This document shows positions 1 through 8,620 of a DNA stretch of 64,000 bases, piece after piece. The number at the start of each line of letters is the position of its first letter. The first letter of the stretch is position 1. The notes under the pieces were generated by a model, which saw only the letters and a program-made list of their open reading frames with translations, did not search any database and had not been told where the DNA came from. A program made the translations under genes and the position numbers. Source of the stretch: Calditrichia bacterium (GTDB lineage Bacteria; Calditrichota; Calditrichia; Calditrichales; J004); contig JACKAO010000007.1 of the NCBI GenBank assembly GCA_020635035.1, forward strand, positions 186,001 to 250,000, written 5' to 3'.

Positions 1-780
1 ATCGACGGTTCTTATCATACTTTTACACCACAAAATGTGCTTGAAACTCAGCGTAAGATAGGCAGTGATATAATGATGCTTCTTGATGAGTGCCCACCCC
101 ATGATGCATCTTTTGAATATGTTGAAGAATCAAATCAATTAACTCTTGATTGGGCCAGAATTGCCCGTGAGCAATATGCAAATTCTGAACCATATCATGG
201 CTACAATCAATGGTTGTTCGGGATTGTTCAGGGCGGTACTTTTGAAAAATTACGGGAAATAAGTCTAAATGGTCTGATTGATCTCGATTTCCCCGGATAT
301 GCGATTGGCGGACTTGCAGTAGGCGAGACAAAAGATAAGATGTACGGTATTACAGGTTTTTGTACTGATTACCTGCCGGAAAATAAACCGCGCTATCTCA
401 TGGGGGTTGGCACCCCGCAGGATCTTTTAAATTGCGTTGAACGGGGTGTAGATATGTTTGATTGTGTAATGCCTACCCGCAATGCACGCAATGGAACAGT
501 ATTTTTATGGGATGGTAGACTGGTTATTAAAGCCGGGAGACATAAGACTGAAGAGCAACCCATTGATGAAACATGCAAATGCTATACTTGTCAGAATTTT
601 TCGCGGGCATATATACGACACTTATTGAATGTTGATGAAGTTCTTGGAATCTGGCTGACGACGCATCATAATTTACATTTTTATCTCGAATTGATGCGAA
701 ATTGCCGTGAGCAAATTCTTAAAAACAATTATGTGAAATGGAAGAATGAAGTTATAAATAATATGAATAAATTAAATTAA
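1..780 (+). CDS. tgt: Queuine tRNA-ribosyltransferase, 5'-truncated by the window edge
   Basis: Exchanges guanine for the queuosine precursor at position 34 of GUN-anticodon tRNAs. The reading frame is open from base 1, so the N-terminal part lies outside; 259 codons are visible. Seen: the GGLAVGE motif, the DCVMPTRNARNG block with the likely catalytic Asp at visible residue 154, and the zinc site CxCxxC (visible residues 191, 193, 196) with its His ligand about 26 residues later (HH near 221-222). The ORF ends 16 nt before yajC, the tgt-yajC pairing that is common in bacteria. The internal GTG at 37 is not a real start because the conserved frame continues upstream. Confidence 0.97.
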   Translation: MDGSYHTFTPQNVLETQRKIGSDIMMLLDECPPHDASFEYVEESNQLTLDWARIAREQYANSEPYHGYNQWLFGIVQGGTFEKLREISLNGLIDLDFPGYAIGGLAVGETKDKMYGITGFCTDYLPENKPRYLMGVGTPQDLLNCVERGVDMFDCVMPTRNARNGTVFLWDGRLVIKAGRHKTEEQPIDETCKCYTCQNFSRAYIRHLLNVDEVLGIWLTTHHNLHFYLELMRNCREQILKNNYVKWKNEVINNMNKLN

Positions 781-796
781 AAGCGGAGAATAAATT

Positions 797-1126
797 ATGC
801 ATACTTTTTTATTATTTTTTCAACAAGCACCGGATACACCCAGCACCTTAATGTCTTTTCTGCCATTCATCCTTATAATGGTAATTATTTATTTTTTAAT
901 GATGCGTCCGCAAATTAAAAAACAAAAAGAAAAACAAAAGATGCTTGAAGAATTGAAAAAAGGTGATAATGTAATTACCCGTGGGGGAATAAAAGGCAAG
1001 ATTATGGGTTTTGCTGATGAAAATAAAACTGTAATCGTTAAAGTTGATGATAACGTAAAACTGAATATTGATAAAGGGGCAATTGAATTGGTTGTCCCTA
1101 CCGGAAAACCGGCGGAGGCAAAATAA
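797..1126 (+). CDS. yajC: YajC, Sec translocase auxiliary subunit
   Basis: Small inner-membrane protein that associates with SecDF and helps Sec-dependent export. At 109 aa it has the usual length. It has one hydrophobic segment (about residues 15-36), then a very basic stretch rich in Lys and Gln, then the compact domain containing GDNVITRGGIKGKI, the hallmark G(D/E)xVxTxGGxxGxI motif. A GGAG ribosome site at 785-788 sits 8 nt before ATG. It lies between tgt and fmt, probably in one operon. secD and secF do not follow, unlike in many genomes. Confidence 0.93.
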   Translation: MHTFLLFFQQAPDTPSTLMSFLPFILIMVIIYFLMMRPQIKKQKEKQKMLEELKKGDNVITRGGIKGKIMGFADENKTVIVKVDDNVKLNIDKGAIELVVPTGKPAEAK

Positions 1127-1129
1127 TTT

Positions 1130-2062
1130 ATGCGTATTGTTTTTATGGGGACTCCCGATTTTGCGGTAGAGTCCCTTAAAGCAATAACTAAGTCTGATCA
1201 CGAAATTTGTGCTGTTGTAACGATACCGGACAAGCAACAGGGCAGAGGCTTAAAATCAAAACCTTCTCCTGTTAAAGAATTTGCTTTAATACACGGCTAT
1301 GAAATACTGCAGCCGGAAAAGTTAAAAGACGATATTTTTATTAGTAAACTGAAAAACTATCAAGCCGATTGTTTTGTTGTCGTTGCTTTTAAAATCCTTC
1401 CTAAAGAAATATTTTCAATCCCTGCCCTTGGTACAATCAATGTTCACGGCTCACTTCTTCCTGCATATCGTGGGGCTGCACCAATAAACTGGGTATTAAT
1501 AAATGGTGAGCAAAATAGTGGTGTTACTACCATGATTATCAATGCGAATGTAGATACCGGTGATATTTTGCTCCAGGATACAGTAAAAATAAATCCTGAT
1601 ATGGATGCAGGTACTTTGCATAATATACTTGCTGAAAAAGGCGCAGATCTATTAATTGAAACCCTTAAAAAAGTTCAATCAGGTAAAATCCAGCCTATAA
1701 CTCAGGATAATTCATTAGCTTCTAAGGCACCTAAAATAACTCCTGAACTGTCAGTAATAGATTTTAACAGAAAAGCATTAGATGTTCATAATCTGATTCG
1801 TGGCTTAAGCCCCTATCCGGCTGCGTATACATTCTGGAATTCCAAAAAACTGAAGTTTTATAAAACAAAAGTGAGTTTGGACAATGCGAAAAGTTTTGGG
1901 CCTGGCGAAATTACGGATGTTGGAAAGGATTTCTTAAAAATAAAGTGTGCTCAAGGATCGATTGAAGTTTATGAAATTCAATTAGAAGGTAAAAAAAGGA
2001 TGCGCGTTCAGGATTTTTTAAATGGGTACAAGTTCAACATTTCAGAAAGATTTCCATCCTGA
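1130..2062 (+). CDS. fmt: Methionyl-tRNA formyltransferase
   Basis: Formylates the amino group of Met-tRNAfMet using 10-formyl-tetrahydrofolate before translation initiation. 310 aa, standard length. The N-terminal domain begins with the MRIVFMGTPDFA signature, and the catalytic trio is visible as Asn104, His106 and Asp142 within NVH...SLLPAYRGAAPIN. The C-terminal tRNA-binding domain (about 205-305) ends with the basic KKRMRVQDFLNG segment. It starts 4 nt after yajC; GGAGG at 1114-1118 is the only ribosome site, about 11 nt away. def, its usual neighbour, is about 3 kb downstream instead of adjacent. Confidence 0.96.
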   Translation: MRIVFMGTPDFAVESLKAITKSDHEICAVVTIPDKQQGRGLKSKPSPVKEFALIHGYEILQPEKLKDDIFISKLKNYQADCFVVVAFKILPKEIFSIPALGTINVHGSLLPAYRGAAPINWVLINGEQNSGVTTMIINANVDTGDILLQDTVKINPDMDAGTLHNILAEKGADLLIETLKKVQSGKIQPITQDNSLASKAPKITPELSVIDFNRKALDVHNLIRGLSPYPAAYTFWNSKKLKFYKTKVSLDNAKSFGPGEITDVGKDFLKIKCAQGSIEVYEIQLEGKKRMRVQDFLNGYKFNISERFPS

Positions 2063-2189
2063 ATTTAATTAATCATAACAAGTGTATACTTTTTTCGGAT
2101 ACTTGCAAATTCTTTGCTTAAGTTCAGCTTTTATTAGTCGATGCCAAGATACATAGCCAAACAAATTACAGATACCGGGGAGCAGTATA

Positions 2190-3173
2190 TTGTCTACAAT
2201 TCTTATTATTGACGACTATGAAGAAAGTATTGCTCTTTTAAAGACTTACTTTCTTGGGTCAAAATACAAATTTCTAAGTTCAACATCCGGTGCAAAAGGA
2301 CTTGAGATTGCATTTGATAAAAAACCCGATCTGATATTATTGGATGTTATCATGCCCGGGATGGATGGTTTTGAAGTATGCGAGAGACTCCGGGAAAAAG
2401 CAGAAACAAAAGAGTTACCTGTAATTATGGTTACAGGAATGGAAGACAATAAATCCCGTTCCCGTTGTTATGAACTAGGGGTCGATTACATTACAAAGCC
2501 TTTTAATATTTTTGATATTAAAATGCGTGTTAACAATTTATTACAATTAAAAAGCTATAAAGAACAACTTAAAAATGCAGAAAAACTTATATTTGAATTG
2601 GCACTAATTGCAGAAAAGAAAGATTCATATGCCCAGGGTAATTCTGAAAAAATGGCGGGTTATGGTGTACATTTTGCAAAACATCTTGGTCTGAATGACA
2701 CAGAGATAAAAAACGTTGGCAAAGGAGCATTACTTCATTCCATTGGTAAGATTAAAATAAAAGAGCAAATTTTATCAAAGCCAGGGCCATTAACAAAAAA
2801 TGAATTTAATCAGATTAAAACCTACCCTGAAGCCGGAGAACAATTATGCCGTCCTATCGAATCTCTGAAAAATGTTCTTCCAATTATTCGTAATCACAAA
2901 GAAATGTATGATGGCTCAGGTTATCCTGATGGTTTATCAGGTGATGAAATTCCTTTTCTTGCTCAGATTATCTCAATTACCGATTCCTTTAATGCATTAA
3001 CTACCGATCGGCCCTATCGGAAAGCATTAAGCCTGGAAGATGCTCTGCTTACTATGAATGAAGACCAAAAAAATGGCAGGATTAACTCTAAATTATATAA
3101 AGAATTTAAAGACATCTTTGCTGAAGCAGAAATTAAGAACATAAAGTTCGACATTCAGGAAATAACACATTAA
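2190..3173 (+). CDS. Response regulator with degenerate HD-GYP output domain
   Basis: Receiver domain (residues 1-125) with the acidic pair D8/D9, phospho-acceptor Asp52 and Lys103, joined to an HD-GYP-type domain (about 135-325). The GYP triplet (YDGSGYPDGL) and the RPYRKAL block are intact. The metal and catalytic residues are not: the HD dyad reads HS (183-184), the following conserved His is Tyr212, the HH pair is NH (235-236), and the first His of the domain is not visible. Known active HD-GYP proteins hydrolyse cyclic di-GMP; this one is inferred to be inactive and perhaps a binding or signalling module. The start is TTG, with GGAG at 2179-2182 7 nt upstream. No cognate kinase is adjacent. 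Confidence 0.88.
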   Translation: MSTILIIDDYEESIALLKTYFLGSKYKFLSSTSGAKGLEIAFDKKPDLILLDVIMPGMDGFEVCERLREKAETKELPVIMVTGMEDNKSRSRCYELGVDYITKPFNIFDIKMRVNNLLQLKSYKEQLKNAEKLIFELALIAEKKDSYAQGNSEKMAGYGVHFAKHLGLNDTEIKNVGKGALLHSIGKIKIKEQILSKPGPLTKNEFNQIKTYPEAGEQLCRPIESLKNVLPIIRNHKEMYDGSGYPDGLSGDEIPFLAQIISITDSFNALTTDRPYRKALSLEDALLTMNEDQKNGRINSKLYKEFKDIFAEAEIKNIKFDIQEITH

Positions 3174-3281
3174 ACGCGTTTTCCCTCCTTTGCACATAGA
3201 AGTTGTCTTTTCTGCTATAATCCTATAAATTTAAAAACTAATAAAATTTTATATATAGAAATTGATACCGGAGCAAAACTG

Positions 3282-4871
3282 ATGTTTCAAAACCTATCAT
3301 CAACTGAACTGATATTTATATTTGCTGCTCTGATTTTTGGTGTAATTGTTGGCGCTGTCGTTTATCATTTGAATTTATTAAGAACTAAAAACAGTCTTAA
3401 GTCTCTAAACGAAAAAGCTATACGTGAAGCAGAAAAAATCAAAAAAGAGAAACTATATAATTTTAAAGCAGAGATGCAGCAAAGGCGATCCAAATTCCAG
3501 AATGAACTAAGGCAAAAAGAAGAAAAAATAAACAGGATCGAAAATCAACTTAATCAAAAAGAAAAACAGCTTAGTAAAGAAGATAACCAGCTCAAAATTG
3601 TTCAAAGCAGATTGGAAATAAAAGAAAAGAAAATTAATGAACTTGAAGAGTTGCTTTTTGAAAAGCATAAAAAACTGGATTCAGTGATTGAAGAGCAAAA
3701 TAAAAAGCTTGAGCAAATTGGCCATTTCTCTGAAGTAGAAGCAAAAAAAATGCTGCTTGAAAACCTCGAAGCCAAGGTTAAGATCGAGTCTGCCCAGATG
3801 GCGAATGATATGAGAACGGAAGCTAAAGAACGAGCTCAAAAAGAAGCAAAAGAAATTATTGCTACAGCAATAGAAAATCTCTCTTATGAATTTACAATGG
3901 AATCAACGCTTTCAAATGTTGAATTACCTAATGAGCGTTTCAAAGGCATGATTATCGGACGTGAAGGCAAAAATATTCGTGCCTTCGAAGAAGCAACAGG
4001 TGTTAAAGTTATTGTTGACGATACACCGGAGTTGGTTGTACTTTCAGGCTTTGATCCGGTTGCACGGGAAGTTGCCAGAGTAGCGATGGAAAGTTTGATT
4101 AAGACAAAAAATATAAACGTAAATAATATTCAGCAAGCAGTTAAAAAAGCTAAACAGGAAGTAAACAAAACAATTATGCGATCAGCGGAAGAAACACTGC
4201 GTGATTTACGTTTAAATAATATCCATCCAATGATGAAAGAAAATCTTGGACGATTACGTTACAGATACAGTTATGGACAAAATCAGTTACAGCACTCTAA
4301 AGAGGTGGCATTTCTTGCCGGAGCTATGGCAGCAGAACTTGGTTTTAACGTAAAACTTGCACGAAGAGCCGGATTGTTTCATGACATTGGCAAAGCAATA
4401 AGCAGCCATACTGAAGGCAGCCATGTAACCCTTGGAGTTGAATTAGCCAAAAAATGCAGGGAACATGAAGTTGTTATAAATTCTATTCTTGCACATCACG
4501 AAGAAGCGGAACCAATTTCTCCTATTTCAGTATTGGTAACTGCGGCTGATAAAATAAGTGGTAGTCGTCCGGGAGCAAGAAGAGATACTCTGGAAGCGTA
4601 TGCAAAACGTATCAGTCAGCTTGAAGAAATTGCAAATTCATTTGATGGCGTAAATAAAACATATGCAATCTCGGCAGGAAGAGAAGTGCGTGTAATTGTT
4701 GAGCCTTCCAAGCTTACAGATGAACAATGCATAGTTTTATCTTCGGATATTGCCTCCAAAATAAAGGAAACCATGGAATATCCGGGGCAGATAAAGATAA
4801 CAGTAATAAGAAAATCAATTTCCGCAAAAATGACGGATGATATTGAAGATCTTGAAATATCACAAAATTAA
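3282..4871 (+). CDS. rny: Ribonuclease Y
   Basis: Membrane-anchored endoribonuclease that starts mRNA decay. 529 aa, typical. Order: N-terminal transmembrane helix (about 9-30), long charged coiled coil (about 35-205), KH domain with the GxxG loop in IIGREGKNIRAFEE, and an HD domain with LFHDIGK and LAHHEE motifs, followed by the RPGARR segment typical of the family. GGAG at 3270-3273 precedes ATG. A TATAAT-like hexamer lies about 65 nt upstream, so it may have its own promoter. Confidence 0.97.
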   Translation: MFQNLSSTELIFIFAALIFGVIVGAVVYHLNLLRTKNSLKSLNEKAIREAEKIKKEKLYNFKAEMQQRRSKFQNELRQKEEKINRIENQLNQKEKQLSKEDNQLKIVQSRLEIKEKKINELEELLFEKHKKLDSVIEEQNKKLEQIGHFSEVEAKKMLLENLEAKVKIESAQMANDMRTEAKERAQKEAKEIIATAIENLSYEFTMESTLSNVELPNERFKGMIIGREGKNIRAFEEATGVKVIVDDTPELVVLSGFDPVAREVARVAMESLIKTKNINVNNIQQAVKKAKQEVNKTIMRSAEETLRDLRLNNIHPMMKENLGRLRYRYSYGQNQLQHSKEVAFLAGAMAAELGFNVKLARRAGLFHDIGKAISSHTEGSHVTLGVELAKKCREHEVVINSILAHHEEAEPISPISVLVTAADKISGSRPGARRDTLEAYAKRISQLEEIANSFDGVNKTYAISAGREVRVIVEPSKLTDEQCIVLSSDIASKIKETMEYPGQIKITVIRKSISAKMTDDIEDLEISQN

Positions 4872-4902
4872 AAAACATTAAGAAAGGTTTTTGGAGTTTT
4901 AT

Positions 4903-5226
4903 ATGATTTCAGTAAGCAATAAAGCTATCGGAAAAATAAAAGAAATTCTACAGTCTGAACAAAAAGAAAGCAGTTTTATTCGAGTTGGTATTAAAGGTGG
5001 AGGCTGTTCAGGATTTACTTATTTGCTTGATATAGAAGATCAGCAAAAAGAGTCGGATCAGTTATTTGATTTTGACGGTGTTAAACTTGTAATCGATTCA
5101 AAAAGCGTAATTTATCTTGCCGGAACGGAGCTTGATTATACAGATGGCTTAAACGGGGCAGGGTTTATATTTAATAATCCTAATGCAGTTAAAACCTGTG
5201 GTTGCGGAAACTCATTTGCTGTTTAA
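4903..5226 (+). CDS. A-type iron-sulfur cluster carrier (IscA/ErpA/HesB family)
   Basis: Accepts and delivers Fe-S clusters to apoproteins. From ATG 4903 the product is 107 aa, the family length. The three conserved cysteines are present: Cys35 in GGGCSGF, and Cys99 and Cys101 in the C-terminal CGCGNSF. An upstream in-frame TTG (4891) was rejected because GGAG at 4893-4896 is an ideal ribosome site for ATG 4903. No iscS, iscU or suf genes are adjacent, so it cannot be assigned to ErpA, IscA or SufA specifically. Confidence 0.93.
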   Translation: MISVSNKAIGKIKEILQSEQKESSFIRVGIKGGGCSGFTYLLDIEDQQKESDQLFDFDGVKLVIDSKSVIYLAGTELDYTDGLNGAGFIFNNPNAVKTCGCGNSFAV

Positions 5227-5247
5227 CTAAAATTGAACTGAAAACTG

Positions 5248-5745
5248 ATGCAAAGAATACGATTTATTGGTGATCCTGTATTAAGAAGAGAAACAAAAGA
5301 AGTAACTATTTTTGATGATGATCTAAAATTATTCGTGAAGAATATGATAAAAACAATGCATCGGGAAGATGGAATCGGCCTTGCTGCACCCCAAATCGGC
5401 CATTCAAGAAAAATTCTCGTTGTTGATATTTCCGGAATGGAAGAAACTGAAAAGCCGCGTGCTTTTATAAACCCAACCATAGTTGATAGCTGGGGTGAAT
5501 CTGTTGTTGAAGAGGGGTGTCTATCTATTCCTGATGTACGTGAAGAAGTAACGCGCCCTGAAGGTATAGAAGTAAAATATCAGAATGAAAATGGGGAAAA
5601 TCACCATAATCGTTTTGATGGATGGATGGCCAGGGTGCTGCAACATGAAATTGATCACGTAAACGGAGTTTTATTTGTTGATCTCATTAGTCCTATAAAA
5701 CGTAAATTATTAACAGAACAAAAGCTTATACCCAATAAATATTAA
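5248..5745 (+). CDS. def: Peptide deformylase
   Basis: Removes the formyl group from nascent N-terminal methionine, undoing the modification made by Fmt. 165 aa. All three family motifs are intact: GIGLAAPQIG (43-51), EEGCLSIPD with metal ligand Cys91, and LQHEIDHVNG with ligands His133 and His137 and catalytic Glu134. It starts 21 nt after the Fe-S carrier gene and is probably co-transcribed with it. Confidence 0.97.
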   Translation: MQRIRFIGDPVLRRETKEVTIFDDDLKLFVKNMIKTMHREDGIGLAAPQIGHSRKILVVDISGMEETEKPRAFINPTIVDSWGESVVEEGCLSIPDVREEVTRPEGIEVKYQNENGENHHNRFDGWMARVLQHEIDHVNGVLFVDLISPIKRKLLTEQKLIPNKY

Positions 5746-5897
5746 CATCAACATATATTTTACTGCATAATGTCTTGGGGAATAGAAATGACAAATAATA
5801 AGTTTTGTCTTTCTTAACTAACTAATTACTTGACTTAAACGGATCTGTCTCCTGTATCTTAAGATGTTAATATTTTGCAACATTTTTAATTACAATG

Positions 5898-5925
5898 TTG
5901 ACATATCGCAACGAAAATTTTTAAT
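5898..5925 (+). promoter_or_regulatory. Possible housekeeping promoter upstream of gene 6003
   Basis: TTGACA (5898-5903) is a perfect -35 hexamer, followed after 16 nt by TTTAAT (5920-5925). The TTGACA overlaps the right arm of a 7-bp inverted repeat (CAACATT 5878-5884 / AATGTTG 5894-5900) that could be an operator. A+T-rich sequence gives chance hits, so this is tentative. Confidence 0.25.
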
Positions 5926-5954
5926 GATCCGTGGTTTTTCAATATTTTTTACTT

Positions 5955-5970
5955 TGGAACGTTATTTGTA
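5955..5970 (+). promoter_or_regulatory. Sigma-54-like promoter element upstream of gene 6003
   Basis: TGGAACG-N4-TTGT matches the -24/-12 consensus (TGGCACG-N4-TTGC) in layout: GG, then exactly 10 nt, then GT. It has the same geometry and the same GT at -12 as the element before flgB (37313). It lies 33 nt before the ATG. The canonical GC at -12 is not present, which lowers confidence. Confidence 0.42.
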
Positions 5971-6002
5971 TATATAGTTAGCAATTAACTCATGAGGGGA
6001 GT

Positions 6003-6530
6003 ATGCTATCTGATTACAATAAGATCCTTGGCTTGAATTGGGATGAAGGCGGAGAAGTTAATGAAGACGGATTACCCGAACTTTTAAAATCTTATATAAG
6101 AACTGAATTATCGCTTAATACAGTAGATCGCTGGTGCGAAAATTATTCAGTTACACCCATAAATAATTATGCCAGTATTTTATCACACATCTACAGTAGT
6201 TCTATTGGTTCAGTTGTCAGGTCGTTAAGTTATTTGCTTAAGCCTGAATGTTCTGAACCGGAACACCAGCATTTTATTAAAAATATTATTGTATTGCATG
6301 CTGCTTCAATTGCTACAATTTTTTTGGAAAATCAGGTTAAGAAATCTACCTGGAAATGTATATCTTCAGAAATTAATAAGACCTTTGCAAAGATTAATTC
6401 ACAACCTGGATTGTCTGGTTCTATATGCATGATTCATGATGCAATTAGCCGTATGAATCATAATGCAGCATTACAGTGGACAAAAGTTTACCACATGTCT
6501 TTGAAAGAAAATGAGCAAGCCATAATCTAA
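6003..6530 (+). CDS. Unknown protein, possibly sigma-54 controlled
   Basis: 175 aa, not recognised. ATG is preceded by a strong GAGGGGA ribosome site. The sequence is mostly predicted helical, with three Cys (W-C-E near 44, K-P-E-C near 81, and K-C near 118), no signal peptide and no convincing membrane helix. The segment around residues 95-110 (IIVLHAASIATIFLE) is hydrophobic but short. It stands alone between def and the dTDP-sugar operon with a long upstream region containing a sigma-54-like element. That promoter suggests membership of the motility regulon, but nothing in the protein itself shows a function. Confidence 0.75.
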   Translation: MLSDYNKILGLNWDEGGEVNEDGLPELLKSYIRTELSLNTVDRWCENYSVTPINNYASILSHIYSSSIGSVVRSLSYLLKPECSEPEHQHFIKNIIVLHAASIATIFLENQVKKSTWKCISSEINKTFAKINSQPGLSGSICMIHDAISRMNHNAALQWTKVYHMSLKENEQAII

Positions 6531-6650
6531 AATCTTCGTTTATTGGTATAAAATATTCAATTTTAGTAAATTCCTGCCGTCATTTTATTAAAACTAATCC
6601 TAATTTCATTTAACTTTTATTTATGTTTATTGTTGTCACAGGAGTCGCAA

Positions 6651-7718
6651 TTGAAGAAAGTTCTCATCACTGGAGGGGCAGGGTTTATTGGTTCGAATCT
6701 TGTTCATTTATTGTTAAAAAATAAACTTGCCGATGTTATCAATGTTGATAAATTGACCTATGCAGGTCATCTGGAATCACTAAGGGATATCTCAAAAGAA
6801 TCAGGTTATGTATTTGAAAAAGCAGATATCTGCGACCAGCAAAAAATAACTTCAATTTTTGAAAAGTATCAACCCGATTTGGTAATGCATCTTGCTGCAG
6901 AATCGCATGTTGATCGATCTATAGATGGCCCATCCGAATTTTTAAACACGAATATTATGGGTACATATAATCTGCTTGAGATCAGCAGAAACTATTATTC
7001 TTCACTCGATTCTGATCGAAAAGCTGACTTTAGGTTTTTGCATATATCTACTGATGAAGTATTTGGTTCGCTTGGATCAACGGGTATTTTTGATGAGAAA
7101 ACAGCATATGACCCAAGGTCCCCTTATTCTGCCAGTAAAGCTTCTTCAGACCATCTTGTAAGAGCCTGGTATCATACCTTTAACCTTCCGGTAATGATAA
7201 CAAATTGTTCAAACAACTATGGCCCGTATCAATTCCCCGAAAAGTTGATTCCTGTTATTATTCTTAATGCGCTGCAAGGAAAAAACATACCTGTATATGG
7301 AAAAGGTGAAAATATCAGAGACTGGTTGTTTGTTGAAGATCATGTAAAAGCATTATGGAAGGTAATTACTGAAGGGAGAGCAGGAGAGACTTATTGTATC
7401 GGTGGAAACAACGAGCGTCGTAATATTGATGTAGTAAAAATGATCTGTTCATTACTGGATGAAATGCAACCGAGTCAAAAGATAAAAAGCTATTCCAATT
7501 TAATTACATATGTTAAAGACAGGCCCGGGCATGATCTTCGGTATGCGATTGATGCAACAAAAATTAAAAATGAACTTTCCTGGACACCGGAGACTACTTT
7601 CGAACAAGGATTCAGAAAAACTGTCAGGTGGTATTTGGATAACCTTGACTGGTGTAAGGAAGTTCTTGGCGGGAAGTCGGAACTGTCGCGAATCGGATTG
7701 ATGGGAGAAAAGGAATGA
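6651..7718 (+). CDS. rfbB: dTDP-glucose 4,6-dehydratase
   Basis: Converts dTDP-glucose to dTDP-4-keto-6-deoxyglucose, second step of dTDP-rhamnose and related deoxysugar synthesis. About 355 aa. Extended short-chain dehydrogenase fold: NAD-binding GGAGFIG at the N-terminus, STDEVFG with the Asp-Glu pair, the YSASK catalytic Tyr-Lys motif, and NCSNNYGPYQFPEKLIP typical of RmlB. The start is TTG at 6651, chosen because AGGAG (6640-6644) lies 6 nt upstream; an earlier in-frame TTG at 6630 lies 5' of that ribosome site. The stop overlaps the rfbA start by 4 nt. Confidence 0.96.
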   Translation: MKKVLITGGAGFIGSNLVHLLLKNKLADVINVDKLTYAGHLESLRDISKESGYVFEKADICDQQKITSIFEKYQPDLVMHLAAESHVDRSIDGPSEFLNTNIMGTYNLLEISRNYYSSLDSDRKADFRFLHISTDEVFGSLGSTGIFDEKTAYDPRSPYSASKASSDHLVRAWYHTFNLPVMITNCSNNYGPYQFPEKLIPVIILNALQGKNIPVYGKGENIRDWLFVEDHVKALWKVITEGRAGETYCIGGNNERRNIDVVKMICSLLDEMQPSQKIKSYSNLITYVKDRPGHDLRYAIDATKIKNELSWTPETTFEQGFRKTVRWYLDNLDWCKEVLGGKSELSRIGLMGEKE

Positions 7719-8578
7719 AAGGAATTATTTTAGCCGGAGGAAGCGGGACACGTTTATATCCAGTTACTCAAACTGTTAGTAAACAATTGTTGCCGGTTTA
7801 TGACAAACCAATGATATACTACCCTTTATCAACTTTGATGCTAGCCGGTATAAAAGATATACTTGTTATAACAACCCCGCAAGATGCAGGCCAGTTTCAG
7901 GCTTTGTTAAAAAACGGTTCACAATGGGGACTAAATATTCAATATGCTGAGCAACCAAGACCAGAAGGGTTAGCACAAGCGTTTATTATCGGAAAAGAAT
8001 TTGTGGGAAATGATCATGTTTCACTTGTTCTGGGTGATAATATTTTTTTTGGCCATGGTTTACCGGAAAAACTAAAGGTGGCTGTTTCACAAAAGGAAGG
8101 GGCTACCGTTTTTGGATACTATGTTAAAGACCCCCAACGCTATGGTGTTGTGGATTTTAATGAGCATGGTGAAGCATTAAGCATTGAAGAAAAGCCGGAG
8201 CAGCCTAAATCGAATTATGCAGTTACAGGTTTATACTTTTATGATAATGATGTCCTGGATATAGCGGCTAATATTAAACCTTCAAAGCGTGGCGAGCTGG
8301 AGATAACCGATGTTAACCGTGTTTATTTGGAAAAAGGTTTGCTGAATGTACAGCTAATGGGAAGGGGTTACGCATGGTTGGATACAGGAACACATGAATC
8401 ATTAGTTGACGCAACTCTGTTTATAAAAACCATCGAAGACAGACAAGGCTTAAAAATTGGCTGTGTTGAAGAAATTGCCTACCGTTTAAAATTTATAAAT
8501 AAACAGCAGCTTGAAAATTTAGCCCAGCCTATGATTAAAAATGAATATGGGCAATATCTGATTGATCTAATAAAATAA
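7715..8578 (+). CDS. rfbA: Glucose-1-phosphate thymidylyltransferase
   Basis: Makes dTDP-glucose from glucose-1-phosphate and dTTP, the first step of the pathway. 287 aa, typical. The N-terminal nucleotidyltransferase signature LAGGSGTRLYPVT and SKQLLPVYDKPMIYYPL are present, as are GDNIFFG and the EEKPEQPKSNYAVTGLYF block. ATGA overlap with rfbB indicates translational coupling. Confidence 0.97.
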   Translation: MKGIILAGGSGTRLYPVTQTVSKQLLPVYDKPMIYYPLSTLMLAGIKDILVITTPQDAGQFQALLKNGSQWGLNIQYAEQPRPEGLAQAFIIGKEFVGNDHVSLVLGDNIFFGHGLPEKLKVAVSQKEGATVFGYYVKDPQRYGVVDFNEHGEALSIEEKPEQPKSNYAVTGLYFYDNDVLDIAANIKPSKRGELEITDVNRVYLEKGLLNVQLMGRGYAWLDTGTHESLVDATLFIKTIEDRQGLKIGCVEEIAYRLKFINKQQLENLAQPMIKNEYGQYLIDLIK

Positions 8579-8620
8579 AGATTTTTTTACCTTACTAATT
8601 GAAACGGGATATTTTTTATA

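Noticed and set aside
2085..2125. Hairpin-like sequence between fmt and gene 2190 as a terminator
   Set aside because: The stem has only about seven pairs with a wobble, the T-run is in the loop and none follows the stem.
3191..3222. Promoter upstream of rny
   Set aside because: TATAAT is good but the best -35 (TTGCAC) is 20 nt away; not listed as a feature because spacing is off.
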